From assembly GCA_027451805.1 (NCBI GenBank), contig DAIDIF010000071.1, forward strand, positions 1 to 32,840: 32,840 bases of DNA, in the 5' to 3' direction. The notes under the pieces were generated by a model. That model had not been told where the DNA came from and ran no database searches. It saw nothing but the letters and a program-made list of their open reading frames with translations. Positions 1 to 7,716 of this stretch are shown here, in pieces. The stretch comes from Acidobacteriota bacterium. Its GTDB lineage: Bacteria; Acidobacteriota; Terriglobia; Terriglobales; SCQP01. Position 1 is the stretch's first letter, and the number at the start of each line of letters is the position of its first letter. A program made the position numbers and the translations under genes.

Positions 1-1
1 C

Positions 2-376
2 GCCACGGCGGGCGAGCCCGCCGTCGTAGCGTCGTTCCTGCGCGTCCGCGCGATCTTCCTGGCCGAGCTGCCGCTCGCCATCACGAAGCTGCAGGCCCTC
101 GCACGGGATCCAGAAGCCGACCGCGCAGCCGCCGCCGCTGCATTCGAGCAGGAGCGGTCGGCCGAGCTTGGACTCCTGCGCGGCCCCGGCGTGCGCCCGC
201 TTTGGCACGTTCCGCCGCGCGTGGCCGGCAGTGTCGTCGTGACCCTGCGGCACAACTCCGGTCAGTCTGTCCAGGCGACGGCCAACGCCTTCATCAACAC
301 CTTCGAGAAGTGGCGCTCGCAACTCCGAAACAGCCTGCCCAAGATCACGCCCGCCGCCTTCCCGTCGACTCCGTAG
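2..376 (+). CDS. C-terminal part of an unidentified protein
   Basis: A frame is open from the left edge of the window to a TAG at 374-376, giving about 124 residues of a protein whose start lies outside. The visible part is rich in Ala, Leu and Arg in its first half, consistent with helices, and ends with a segment containing NAFINTFEKW followed by a Pro/Thr-rich tail. I recognise no domain or motif and cannot assign a function. An internal GTG at 191 could start a 61-residue product, but the frame continues upstream without a stop and with similar composition, so a truncated larger gene is the simpler reading. A perfect palindrome lies 11 bases after the stop and fits the end of this transcription unit. 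Confidence 0.5.
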   Translation, partial: ATAGEPAVVASFLRVRAIFLAELPLAITKLQALARDPEADRAAAAAAFEQERSAELGLLRGPGVRPLWHVPPRVAGSVVVTLRHNSGQSVQATANAFINTFEKWRSQLRNSLPKITPAAFPSTP

Positions 377-387
377 CGCCGCGCCGC

Positions 388-419
388 GCAGGGCGGACGG
401 CGCGCGCCGTCCGCCCTGC
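388..419. terminator. 32-bp perfect palindrome, terminator-like
   Basis: The two 16-base halves (388-403, GCAGGGCGGACGGCGC, and 404-419) are exact reverse complements. Transcribed RNA would form a very stable GC stem with a minimal loop. It lies 11 bases after the stop of the preceding gene and about 35 bases before the next promoter-like element. No T-run follows, so it is a terminator only in the broad sense; a protein-binding palindrome is the alternative. Confidence 0.5.
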
Positions 420-454
420 CGTGCCGGTACGGAACGGCTACTCCGCCTCGCCCG

Positions 455-460
455 TATATT
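455..460 (+). promoter_or_regulatory. -10-like TATATT, 6 bases before the permease start
   Basis: TATATT stands in a GC-rich gap exactly 6 bases before the ATG at 467, and no Shine-Dalgarno site lies between them. Transcription from this hexamer would start at or next to the ATG. A GGAAC at 431-435 with CGTA at 453-456 (17-base spacer) also resembles an ECF-sigma promoter. Confidence 0.4.
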
Positions 461-466
461 GGTTAC

Positions 467-2911
467 ATGCGGGACCTGCGCTACGCCCTCCGCCTGATCC
501 TTCGCACCCCCGGCCTGTCGCTGATCGCCGTGGTTTCCCTGGCGCTCGGCATCGGCGCCAATACCACCATCTTCAGCTTCGCCGACGCGCTGCTGTTCCA
601 AAAGCCGCCGGTGGCCGCCCCTAGCCAGTTGGCCGAGGTCTATGTGCACGACACGGCGCCGGATGCGCCGCTCGGCGGCTACCTGCCGTTCAGCTACCCC
701 GACTATCTGGACTATGTGGCGCGCCAGCACAGCTTCACCGGCATCGCCGTCTACTCGCCCACCAACTCCGCCAACGTCGCCCTCCAGCCCGGCGGCTCGC
801 CCCAGCCGCTCGACGGCCAGCTCGTCTCCGCCAACTACTTCTCCGTCCTCGGCATCTCGCCCGCGCTCGGCCGTTGGTTCACCCCGCAGGAAGGTGCTGT
901 CCAGGGCAGCGGCGCCGTCGTCGTGCTCTCCTACGCCGGCTGGCAGCAAGACTTCGGCGGCGACCGCGGCGTCATCGGCCGCCAGATCACGATGAATCAG
1001 ATCCCCTATACCGTGATCGGCGTCGCGCCGCGCGGTTTCGCCGGCGTGTTCGGCGGCGTGCGCTGCGACTTTTGGGCGCCCATCTCCATGGCCGAGCGGC
1101 TCGGCAACCCCGGCATGCTGACCAGCCGCGGCAGCCACGGTCTCTTCGCCTTCGGCCGGCTGCGGCCCGGGGTGAGCCTGGCCAGCGCCGGGGCCGACCT
1201 GACCCTGGTGCAGGCCGGGCTCAACCGCCAGTACCCCAACCAGGAGATCCCCGAGCTCAAGGCGGCCGCCATGCCCATGGGGCTGACGCCGACGCCGTTC
1301 CGCAGCTTCGTCTCCGCCGGCGCGCTGCTGCTCGCCGTGGTGGTCGGCCTAGTGCTGCTCATCGCCTGCGCCAACGCCGCGCTGGTGCTGCTGGTCGAGG
1401 CCCTGGGACGCCGGCGCGAATGGGCGGTGCGCTCCGCCTTGGGCGCCAGCCGCGGCCGCCTCATCCGCCAGGGGCTGATCCATAGCGTTTTGCTCGCACT
1501 GATCGCCGGCGCGCTCGGCATCGGCCTCTCGCAATGGCTGGGCCCGCTGTTGTTGCGCATGCGCCCCTCCGGCTTGCCCATCGCGCTCGCGCTCGGCCTC
1601 AATGCCCACATGCTGCTGTTCACGCTGGCGCTGGCGCTGGCCACCGGCGTGCTCTTCGGCCTCGCGCCCGCCTGGCAGGGCGCCCGCATCAACGTGCTCG
1701 CCAACCTCAAGGACGGCACGCCCGGCTCCGGCGCCGCCCGCTCGCGCGCCCGCAGCGCCTTCATCGTCGGCCAGGTCGCACTCTGCGTCGTCGTATTAGT
1801 CGGCTCCGCCCTCTGCCTGCGCAGCCTCGGCCACGCCCGCGCCATCAATCCCGGCTTCGACACCCAGCATCTCGTAGTGGCGCAGCTCGACCCGCAAAGC
1901 CTGGGCTACCAGGGAGCGGCGGCGCATCAGTTCCTGCAGCGCGTCGCCGACGCCGTGCGCCACCAGTCCGGCGTCCTCGCCGCTGCCTACATCACCCAGC
2001 CGCCGTTGCAGATCTCCGAGTCCGACACCGAAGTGCTGCCGCCCGGCCGTACCCCGCCCCCGCACCATCTCGGCTTCGACGTGGATACCACCAGCGTCAG
2101 CCCCGGCTACTTCGCCGCCGCCGGAACCCAATTGCTCGAAGGCCGCGACTTCACCCGCGCCGATCTCGCCACCGGCCACGCGCCGCTGGTGGTGATCAAC
2201 GCAACCCTGGCGCGGCAGTTCTGGCCGCACGGCGATGCGCTCGGCCGCATCCTCACCTTCCCCGGAGGCAAGAATCCGCCCGCCACCATCGTGGGCGTGG
2301 CCGAGAACGGCAAATACCGCAGCCTGGGCGAGGCGCCGCGTCCCTACCTGTATCAGCTGCGATCCCTGCACGGGCCGGCAACTCTGCTCATTCACGTCGC
2401 CGGCGCCCCGGGCGCGTTCACCGCCGGCATCCAACGCACGCTGCAGCGGCTCGACCCCAACCTGCTCGGTACCGACGTCGAGACCATCCAGCAGTTCATG
2501 GCGGTGCCGCTGTTTCCGGCGCGCTTCGCCGGCATCCTGCTCGGCGGCTTCGGCGTGCTGGCGCTGCTGCTGGCGGTGGTGGGCCTCTACGGCGTGATCG
2601 CGGCTTCGGTGGCGCAGCGCACGCGCGAGTACGGCATCCGCATGGCGCTCGGCGCCAACGCGCCCGCGCTGCTGCGCCTGGTGGTGGGCCAGGGCCTGCG
2701 CCTGGCGCTCTGGGGCATCGGCATCGGCGTGGTGCTGGCGGCCCTCCTCACCCGCTTCCTGGCCGCCCTGCTCTACGGCATGAGCCCGCTCGACCCGGTC
2801 AGCTATCTGGCCGCCGCGGCGGTGCTGCTGGCGGTGGCCGCCCTCGCCAGCTACCTGCCCGCGCTGCGCGCCACCCGCGTCGATCCGCTGCGCGCCCTGC
2901 GCTGGGAGTGA
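467..2911 (+). CDS. Orphan ABC permease, duplicated MacB/FtsX type (ADOP-like)
   Basis: An 814-residue inner-membrane protein built as two MacB-type halves. Each has a membrane helix, a periplasmic domain and an FtsX-like bundle. The N-terminus (DLRYALRLILRTPGLSLIAV, then LALGIGANTTIFS) is the family signature. Helices are predicted near residues 17-40, 285-310, 340-365, 430-450, 685-715, 745-765 and 785-805; the FtsX signature TREYGIRMALGA lies near 720. The family lacks its own ATPase and its substrate is generally unknown. This member starts directly at the first helix, so it lacks the soluble prefix seen in the second permease of the window, and no PadR gene is adjacent. The ATG at 467 fits the family start. 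It is probably monocistronic, as a hairpin and a new promoter-like element follow. Confidence 0.85.
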   Translation: MRDLRYALRLILRTPGLSLIAVVSLALGIGANTTIFSFADALLFQKPPVAAPSQLAEVYVHDTAPDAPLGGYLPFSYPDYLDYVARQHSFTGIAVYSPTNSANVALQPGGSPQPLDGQLVSANYFSVLGISPALGRWFTPQEGAVQGSGAVVVLSYAGWQQDFGGDRGVIGRQITMNQIPYTVIGVAPRGFAGVFGGVRCDFWAPISMAERLGNPGMLTSRGSHGLFAFGRLRPGVSLASAGADLTLVQAGLNRQYPNQEIPELKAAAMPMGLTPTPFRSFVSAGALLLAVVVGLVLLIACANAALVLLVEALGRRREWAVRSALGASRGRLIRQGLIHSVLLALIAGALGIGLSQWLGPLLLRMRPSGLPIALALGLNAHMLLFTLALALATGVLFGLAPAWQGARINVLANLKDGTPGSGAARSRARSAFIVGQVALCVVVLVGSALCLRSLGHARAINPGFDTQHLVVAQLDPQSLGYQGAAAHQFLQRVADAVRHQSGVLAAAYITQPPLQISESDTEVLPPGRTPPPHHLGFDVDTTSVSPGYFAAAGTQLLEGRDFTRADLATGHAPLVVINATLARQFWPHGDALGRILTFPGGKNPPATIVGVAENGKYRSLGEAPRPYLYQLRSLHGPATLLIHVAGAPGAFTAGIQRTLQRLDPNLLGTDVETIQQFMAVPLFPARFAGILLGGFGVLALLLAVVGLYGVIAASVAQRTREYGIRMALGANAPALLRLVVGQGLRLALWGIGIGVVLAALLTRFLAALLYGMSPLDPVSYLAAAAVLLAVAALASYLPALRATRVDPLRALRWE

Positions 2912-2913
2912 GG

Positions 2914-2940
2914 CCGGCGCGCGCGGCGGCGCGCGCTCGG
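2914..2940. terminator. GC hairpin after the permease stop
   Basis: GCGCGCGC (2917-2924) pairs with the same self-complementary octamer at 2929-2936 around a GGCG loop. CCG at 2914-2916 and CGG at 2938-2940 extend the stem past one bulged T. It sits 2 bases after the stop at 2911 and has no T-run, so it is a possible transcript end only. Confidence 0.35.
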
Positions 2941-2943
2941 CTC

Positions 2944-2949
2944 TAAACT
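2944..2949 (+). promoter_or_regulatory. -10-like TAAACT, 6 bases before the lptC/A start
   Basis: TAAACT lies 6 bases before the GTG at 2956, the same distance as at the preceding permease. The bases between (GAAGAG) are purine-rich but too close to the start to act as a normal ribosome site. Confidence 0.4.
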
Positions 2950-2955
2950 GAAGAG

Positions 2956-5274
2956 GTGGACTCGCACCCCGAACGGCTGACCCGCCGGCGGCAGTTGGTG
3001 CTGCGCCTACGGCAGTTCCTCGCCGCCGCGCTGATCGCCGCCGCGCTCGCCGTCGCCGGCCTCTATCTGCTGCAGCGGCGGCGGCAGAACACCGAGTTGG
3101 CGCGTTCGGCGCAGGCGCACACGCCCATGCTGGGGCTCAAGATCCAGCAAAGCGCCGCCGGGGTGACCATCGCCAAATCCGTCGCCGGCCGGCCGGTCTT
3201 CCGCCTCGAGGCCCGCCGCGCCGACACCCTGCGCGCCAATGGCCACGACCTGCTCTACGACGTGAGCATCCTGGTCTATGAGCGCGACGGGGTGCACGCC
3301 GACTCCATCTCCGGCAGCCGCTTCCGGTACGACAGCCGCAGCGGCGCGCTGCAGGCGCGCGGCGCGGTGCGGATCGAGCTCGCCTCCCGCCCCGGCGCGC
3401 CCCGGCAGCGGGCCTCCCCGCCGGTCAGCATCGTCGCCCACGATCTGAGCTACAACGTCAAGCAGGGAACCGGCAGCATCGCCCGCGGGGTTACCTTCGC
3501 CTTGGGCACCGCCCAAGGCAGCGCCGGCGCCGCCCAGCTCGATAGCCGTGCCGGCCAAGCCAACTTTAGCGGCGGCGTGCATCTGCAATGGCAGCGCCCG
3601 GGCCGGGCGCCGTTGACCGTGGCCGCGCGCCAGGCGCAGTTGCGCCGCCTGCCCGCGGGCTCGCCCGCGGCGGCAGCGGTGACGCTGGCCGGCGGCGCCC
3701 GCCTGATCTCCGGCGCGCAGTCGCTCACCGCCGACCGCCTCACGCTGCTGCTGCGCCGCGACCACAGCCTGCGCCGTCTGCTGGCCACCGGCCACATCCA
3801 CGCCGCCGACGTTCTGCCCGGCCGCCGCCTGACGCTGGCCGCCGACACCGCCGCCGCCGGCTTCGCCCCCGGCCGCCGCCAGGCGCTCAATCGCCTCACC
3901 CTCGCCGGCCACGTCGATGCCCGCCAGCTCACCGCCGCGCAGCGCGGCCGCTTGACCGCCGGCCAGGTCAACTTTCTCTACTCTGCCGCCGGCGTGTTGC
4001 AGCAGGTGCAGGCGTCGCAGGGCGCGAGGTTGACGCTGCAGGGCGCGCAGCCCCAGACGCTGAGCGCGCCCGAGCTTGATTTCCGGCTTCGCCCGGCGGT
4101 GGGCGCCGCGCCCTCCCAGCTCCGCTTGGCCGCCATCGCCAATCAGGGCCGGGCCACGCTGGTCAGCGGCGCCGATACCGCCGTGGCCGACCACCTGCAG
4201 CTCGCGCTCGACCGCCGCGAGCAGCCCTCCTCCGCCCGCGCCAGCGGCGATGTGCAACTGCGCCAGCTCGTCGCCGGCACGGTCCGCAGCAGTCGCAGCG
4301 ATCGCCTGGCGCTGCGTTTCGTTCCCGTTGCCGGCAAGGCGCAACTGCAGCAGGCGACGGCCAGCGGCCACGTCGTGGTGCGGCAGGACGACCGCCGGAT
4401 CGCCGCCGATGCCATGACCTATACGCCCGCCGATGGCCGCGCCCAGTTCACCGGCCATGTCCGCGGCAGCGAGGCGCAGGCGCGTTTTGCCGCGCAGCAC
4501 CTGCTGTGGTCGGCGGCGCCCGCCGGCGGCGGCCAACTGCACGCGCGCGGAGCCGTGACTCTCAGCTTGCTGGGCGCTGGCGGCTCCACTTGGGGCATGG
4601 GCCCGGCCAGCTCGGCGCACTCCAGCCCGCCCGTGGTGGTGACGGCCAACCAACTGGACTGGACCGAGCCGCCCCGCGCCGGCGACCCAACCCCGCTCGC
4701 GGCCGGGGCGGCGCTGCCCGCGCCGGCCGCCTTCCGCGGCACCGCCGTCTTTCGCGGCGCGGTGCGGCTGGTGCAGGTTCCCAACCTGCTCCGCGCCGAT
4801 CAGGTCACGCTTCGCGGCGAGAGCGCCTTGATCGCCGAAGGCGACGTGCAAACTACCTTGCTCGCGCCCGGCGCCAAGCCGCGGGCGGTGACCATCGCTG
4901 CCGGCCAGCTCGTCTACACGGTGGCCAGCCGGGAGGCGGTCTACCGCCGCAACGTCACCATGCAAGTGGAAAACGCGCGCCTGCAGGCCCCCCGGATCGA
5001 GGCCTGGCTGCGGCCTTCCGGCGGACTGCAGCGCGCCGAAGCCCTGCAGGGTGTGCGCCTCACCCAACCCGGCCGCACCGGAAGCGCCGAGCGAGTCAGC
5101 TATGACTTCGCTTCCAGCTTGATTGAGCTGAGCGGAGGACCGCCTAGCATTTTTGATGCCGAACAGGGCAAAATCATCGGTGATCCCTTGACTTTTTCAC
5201 TGGCGAGTGATGAAATTCAGGTGGGAAGCAAGCTTGGGGTGCGCGCCACTGGTCAATTCATCGTGCACAAGTGA
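2956..5274 (+). CDS. LptC/LptA-like lipopolysaccharide transport protein
   Basis: A 772-residue protein with one N-terminal membrane helix (about residues 19-40, after an Arg-rich start). LptC-like sequence follows (about 50-200, with FRLEARRADT and LYDVSILVYERDG), then a long region of repeated beta segments of the LptA/OstA type. Examples are TADRLTLLLR, GRLTAGQVNFLYS, IAADAMTYTPADGRAQFTG and a C-terminal FDAEQGKIIGDPLTFSLAS. LptC and LptA normally form a periplasmic bridge carrying lipopolysaccharide from the LptBFG transporter to the outer membrane. Classical LptC and LptA are each about 190 residues, so this is either a fusion or a strongly expanded OstA protein. lptB lies 50 bases downstream, which supports the role. 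The GTG start is chosen because the membrane helix follows directly. The exact split into LptC and LptA parts is inference. Confidence 0.8.
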   Translation: MDSHPERLTRRRQLVLRLRQFLAAALIAAALAVAGLYLLQRRRQNTELARSAQAHTPMLGLKIQQSAAGVTIAKSVAGRPVFRLEARRADTLRANGHDLLYDVSILVYERDGVHADSISGSRFRYDSRSGALQARGAVRIELASRPGAPRQRASPPVSIVAHDLSYNVKQGTGSIARGVTFALGTAQGSAGAAQLDSRAGQANFSGGVHLQWQRPGRAPLTVAARQAQLRRLPAGSPAAAAVTLAGGARLISGAQSLTADRLTLLLRRDHSLRRLLATGHIHAADVLPGRRLTLAADTAAAGFAPGRRQALNRLTLAGHVDARQLTAAQRGRLTAGQVNFLYSAAGVLQQVQASQGARLTLQGAQPQTLSAPELDFRLRPAVGAAPSQLRLAAIANQGRATLVSGADTAVADHLQLALDRREQPSSARASGDVQLRQLVAGTVRSSRSDRLALRFVPVAGKAQLQQATASGHVVVRQDDRRIAADAMTYTPADGRAQFTGHVRGSEAQARFAAQHLLWSAAPAGGGQLHARGAVTLSLLGAGGSTWGMGPASSAHSSPPVVVTANQLDWTEPPRAGDPTPLAAGAALPAPAAFRGTAVFRGAVRLVQVPNLLRADQVTLRGESALIAEGDVQTTLLAPGAKPRAVTIAAGQLVYTVASREAVYRRNVTMQVENARLQAPRIEAWLRPSGGLQRAEALQGVRLTQPGRTGSAERVSYDFASSLIELSGGPPSIFDAEQGKIIGDPLTFSLASDEIQVGSKLGVRATGQFIVHK

Positions 5275-5324
5275 CTTGTTTTCTTTGGCTTGCTTAAGCC
5301 GCGCGCAAGGCTCCCCGGCCCAAC

Positions 5325-6050
5325 ATGCAACGCCTCGCCACCGACCAGATTGCCAAACTTTATAAGGGCCGCGCTGTCGTCAACGGCGTCAGCGTCAGCA
5401 TCGAACGCGGCGAGGTGGTCGGACTGCTTGGCCCCAATGGCGCCGGCAAGACCACCACCTTCCACATGATCGTGGGCCAGATTGCGCCCGACATGGGGCG
5501 CATTCTGCTCGACGACCACGACATCACCAGCCTTCCCATGTACCAGCGGGCGCAATTGGGCATCAGCTACCTGCCCCAGGAACCGTCGGTGTTCCGCAAA
5601 TTGACGGTGGAGCAGAACTTGCTGGCGATTTTGGAGTTGCAGCCGATCAGCGCCGAGCAGCGGCGCGAGCGGCTGGAGAAGCTGCTCGATCAGCTCGGTT
5701 TGGCCAAAGTCCGGCGCACGCTGGGCTACGCCCTCTCGGGCGGCGAGCGCCGGCGGGTGGAAATTGCCCGCGGCCTGGTGCTGGCGCCCGCCTTTATGCT
5801 GCTGGATGAGCCGTTCAGCGGCATTGACCCGCTGGCCGTGCTCGACTTGCAGCGCATCATCTTCCAGCTTCGCGCCGATAAGATTGGCGTGCTGATCACC
5901 GACCACAACGTGCGCGAGACGCTCAGCGTCACCGACCGCGCCTATATCCTCCACGACGGACGCATTTTCCGCATGGGTTCACCCAGCCAATTGGGCGATG
6001 ACCCCGAGGTGCGCCGCGTCTACCTGGGGGAGAGCTTCACTCTGGCCTAG
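5325..6050 (+). CDS. lptB: LptB, lipopolysaccharide export ATPase
   Basis: A 241-residue ABC ATPase of normal LptB length. It shows Walker [10 protein letters not shown] (Lys42), signature LSGGERRR (from residue 137), Walker B MLLDEP with Asp161/Glu162, and a switch His in ITDHNVRET. The spacing and the phrase [20 protein letters not shown] are typical of LptB. It powers extraction of lipopolysaccharide from the inner membrane through LptFG, whose genes are not in this window. It follows the LptC/A-like gene by 50 bases; that gap holds a small GGCTT/AAGCC hairpin (5287-5300). No Shine-Dalgarno site is visible before the ATG. rpoN begins 21 bases downstream, so the genes are probably cotranscribed. 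Confidence 0.95.
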   Translation: MQRLATDQIAKLYKGRAVVNGVSVSIERGEVVGLLGPNGAGKTTTFHMIVGQIAPDMGRILLDDHDITSLPMYQRAQLGISYLPQEPSVFRKLTVEQNLLAILELQPISAEQRRERLEKLLDQLGLAKVRRTLGYALSGGERRRVEIARGLVLAPAFMLLDEPFSGIDPLAVLDLQRIIFQLRADKIGVLITDHNVRETLSVTDRAYILHDGRIFRMGSPSQLGDDPEVRRVYLGESFTLA

Positions 6051-6071
6051 CGCCAACGTCCCTACGCCGCC

Positions 6072-7712
6072 ATGAACCCCGGGCCCAAAATTACCATTGT
6101 CGCCAAGCCCGCGTTGAAGCAGACGCTGACGCCGGGGCTGGTGCAGATGGTCAATATTTTGGCCATGAACAAGCTCGAGCTGCAGGAGGCGATCACCCAG
6201 GAGTTGCTCGAGAACCCGATGCTGGACGAGACCCAGGACGATGCCGGTCCGGGCCTCGACGAGCTCGCCCGGCTGGAGCAGGCGCTGCTGCAGGAATCCG
6301 ACGGCGAGCGCCGCCACGACGCCGCCGACGCCCAGATTCTCGCCGCCAGCGCTCCCGAGGCCGCCGAGGCGGGCGAAGCCGCGCCGCCGGAGCCCATGGC
6401 CGAGGGCGGGGGCCCCGGCCCGGAGATCTCCGAGGCCGCGCTCGAGGCGTCCGCGCCCGCCGCCGACGCCTTCGAGGAGATTGACTACGGCGACTTCTTC
6501 AAGGATTACCTCGACCCCGGCTACCAGAAGCCCGAGCGCGAGGAGACCGAGCGGCCCTCATTCGACAACTTCGTTAGCGCCCCCACCACCCTCAGCGACC
6601 ATCTGCGCTGGCAGCTCAGCGTCGAACCCATCGAGCCCGACCTGCGCGCCGCCGCCGAAGCCGTGATCGGCAACCTGGACGAGGACGGCTACCTCACCGC
6701 CGAGGACGACAAGGGCCGCCGCCCGCTGCGGGTGGAGGAGATCGCCGAGAGCGAGGACCTGCCCGAAGACCTGGTGCGCGAGGCGCTGCTGCTGGTGCAG
6801 CGTTTCGACCCGCCCGGGGTGGCCGCCCGCGACCTGCGCGAGTGCCTGCTGATTCAATTGTTTCAGCGGCCCACGGTGCAGATCCTGGCGATCACGCTGG
6901 CGAGCGAGCACCTGGCCTCGCTGCAGAGCGCCCGCCATCAGGATTTGGCGCGCAGCCTCAATGTCAGCCTGGAGGAGATCCAGTCGGCGCTGGCCGAGAT
7001 CCGCAAGCTCGATCCCTATCCCGGCCGGCGCTACAACCCCGCCAATACCCGCTTGATCGAGCCCGACATCGCCTTCGTCAAGGGCCGCGCCGAGCGCTGC
7101 CAGGTCTGCGGCTCCGACAACTGCCGCATCCAGTACCAGATCGTGATGAACGACGACGGGCTACCCAGCCTCAGCCTCAACCACCACTACCGCGCCATGA
7201 AGTGGGGGCGGGAACAGCGCGACGCCAGCCGTTACGTCAAGGAGCGCTACGCCAGCGCCATCCAGTTCCTGCGCAACCTGGAGCAGCGCAAGCAGACCAT
7301 CGCCCGCGTGTGCCACGCCATCGTCGAGCGGCAGGGCGACTTTCTCGACTTCGGCATCGATTTCCTCAAGCCCATGATGATCAAGGAGGTGGCCGAGGAA
7401 ATCGGCGTGCACCCCTCCACCGTCAGCCGCGCGGTGGCCAACAAATACGCCCACACCCCCCAGGGCGTGTTCGAGCTGCGCTATTTCTTCACCGAGGCGG
7501 TGCAGGGCGTGCGCGGGCAGGAGACCTCGCTGCTCATCCTCAAGCGCCGGGTGAAGAAGCTGATCGAGGCCGAGGATCCGCGCAAGCCGTTGACCGATGA
7601 CCAGATCACTGCCATCCTGCGCGAGCAGGGCATCGAGGTCACCCGCCGCACCGTGGCCAAGTACCGGGAAGACATGCGCATCCCCTCCACCCACCAGCGC
7701 CGCGAGCGTTAA
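6072..7712 (+). CDS. rpoN: RNA polymerase sigma-54 factor
   Basis: A 546-residue sigma-54. Region I (residues 1-55) ends with LELQEAITQELLENPMLDE, which contacts activators and -12 DNA. A long acidic region II follows (about 60-150), then the core-binding domain (about 170-400). The helix-turn-helix IKEVAEEIGVHPSTVSRAVA is near 440, and the RpoN box TRRTVAKYRE is at 524-533. All key parts are present, so it should be functional. An unusual Cys-rich stretch (Cys343, Cys346, Cys351; CQVCGSDNC) interrupts the core-binding domain where most relatives have a short loop. The position after lptB matches the widespread lptB-rpoN order. rapZ starts 4 bases after the stop; no hpf or ptsN gene is present between them. 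Confidence 0.96.
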   Translation: MNPGPKITIVAKPALKQTLTPGLVQMVNILAMNKLELQEAITQELLENPMLDETQDDAGPGLDELARLEQALLQESDGERRHDAADAQILAASAPEAAEAGEAAPPEPMAEGGGPGPEISEAALEASAPAADAFEEIDYGDFFKDYLDPGYQKPEREETERPSFDNFVSAPTTLSDHLRWQLSVEPIEPDLRAAAEAVIGNLDEDGYLTAEDDKGRRPLRVEEIAESEDLPEDLVREALLLVQRFDPPGVAARDLRECLLIQLFQRPTVQILAITLASEHLASLQSARHQDLARSLNVSLEEIQSALAEIRKLDPYPGRRYNPANTRLIEPDIAFVKGRAERCQVCGSDNCRIQYQIVMNDDGLPSLSLNHHYRAMKWGREQRDASRYVKERYASAIQFLRNLEQRKQTIARVCHAIVERQGDFLDFGIDFLKPMMIKEVAEEIGVHPSTVSRAVANKYAHTPQGVFELRYFFTEAVQGVRGQETSLLILKRRVKKLIEAEDPRKPLTDDQITAILREQGIEVTRRTVAKYREDMRIPSTHQRRER

Positions 7713-7716
7713 CCCG

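Noticed and set aside
3007-5067. 2-kb open frame opposite the LptC/A gene
   Set aside because: Gly/Ala/Arg-rich translation without motifs; the plus-strand frame has a membrane helix, OstA-like repeats and operon context.
7597-7716. N-terminal extension of RapZ into rpoN
   Set aside because: The extension lies in another frame of the conserved RpoN box; the ATG at 7717 gives the usual RapZ length.
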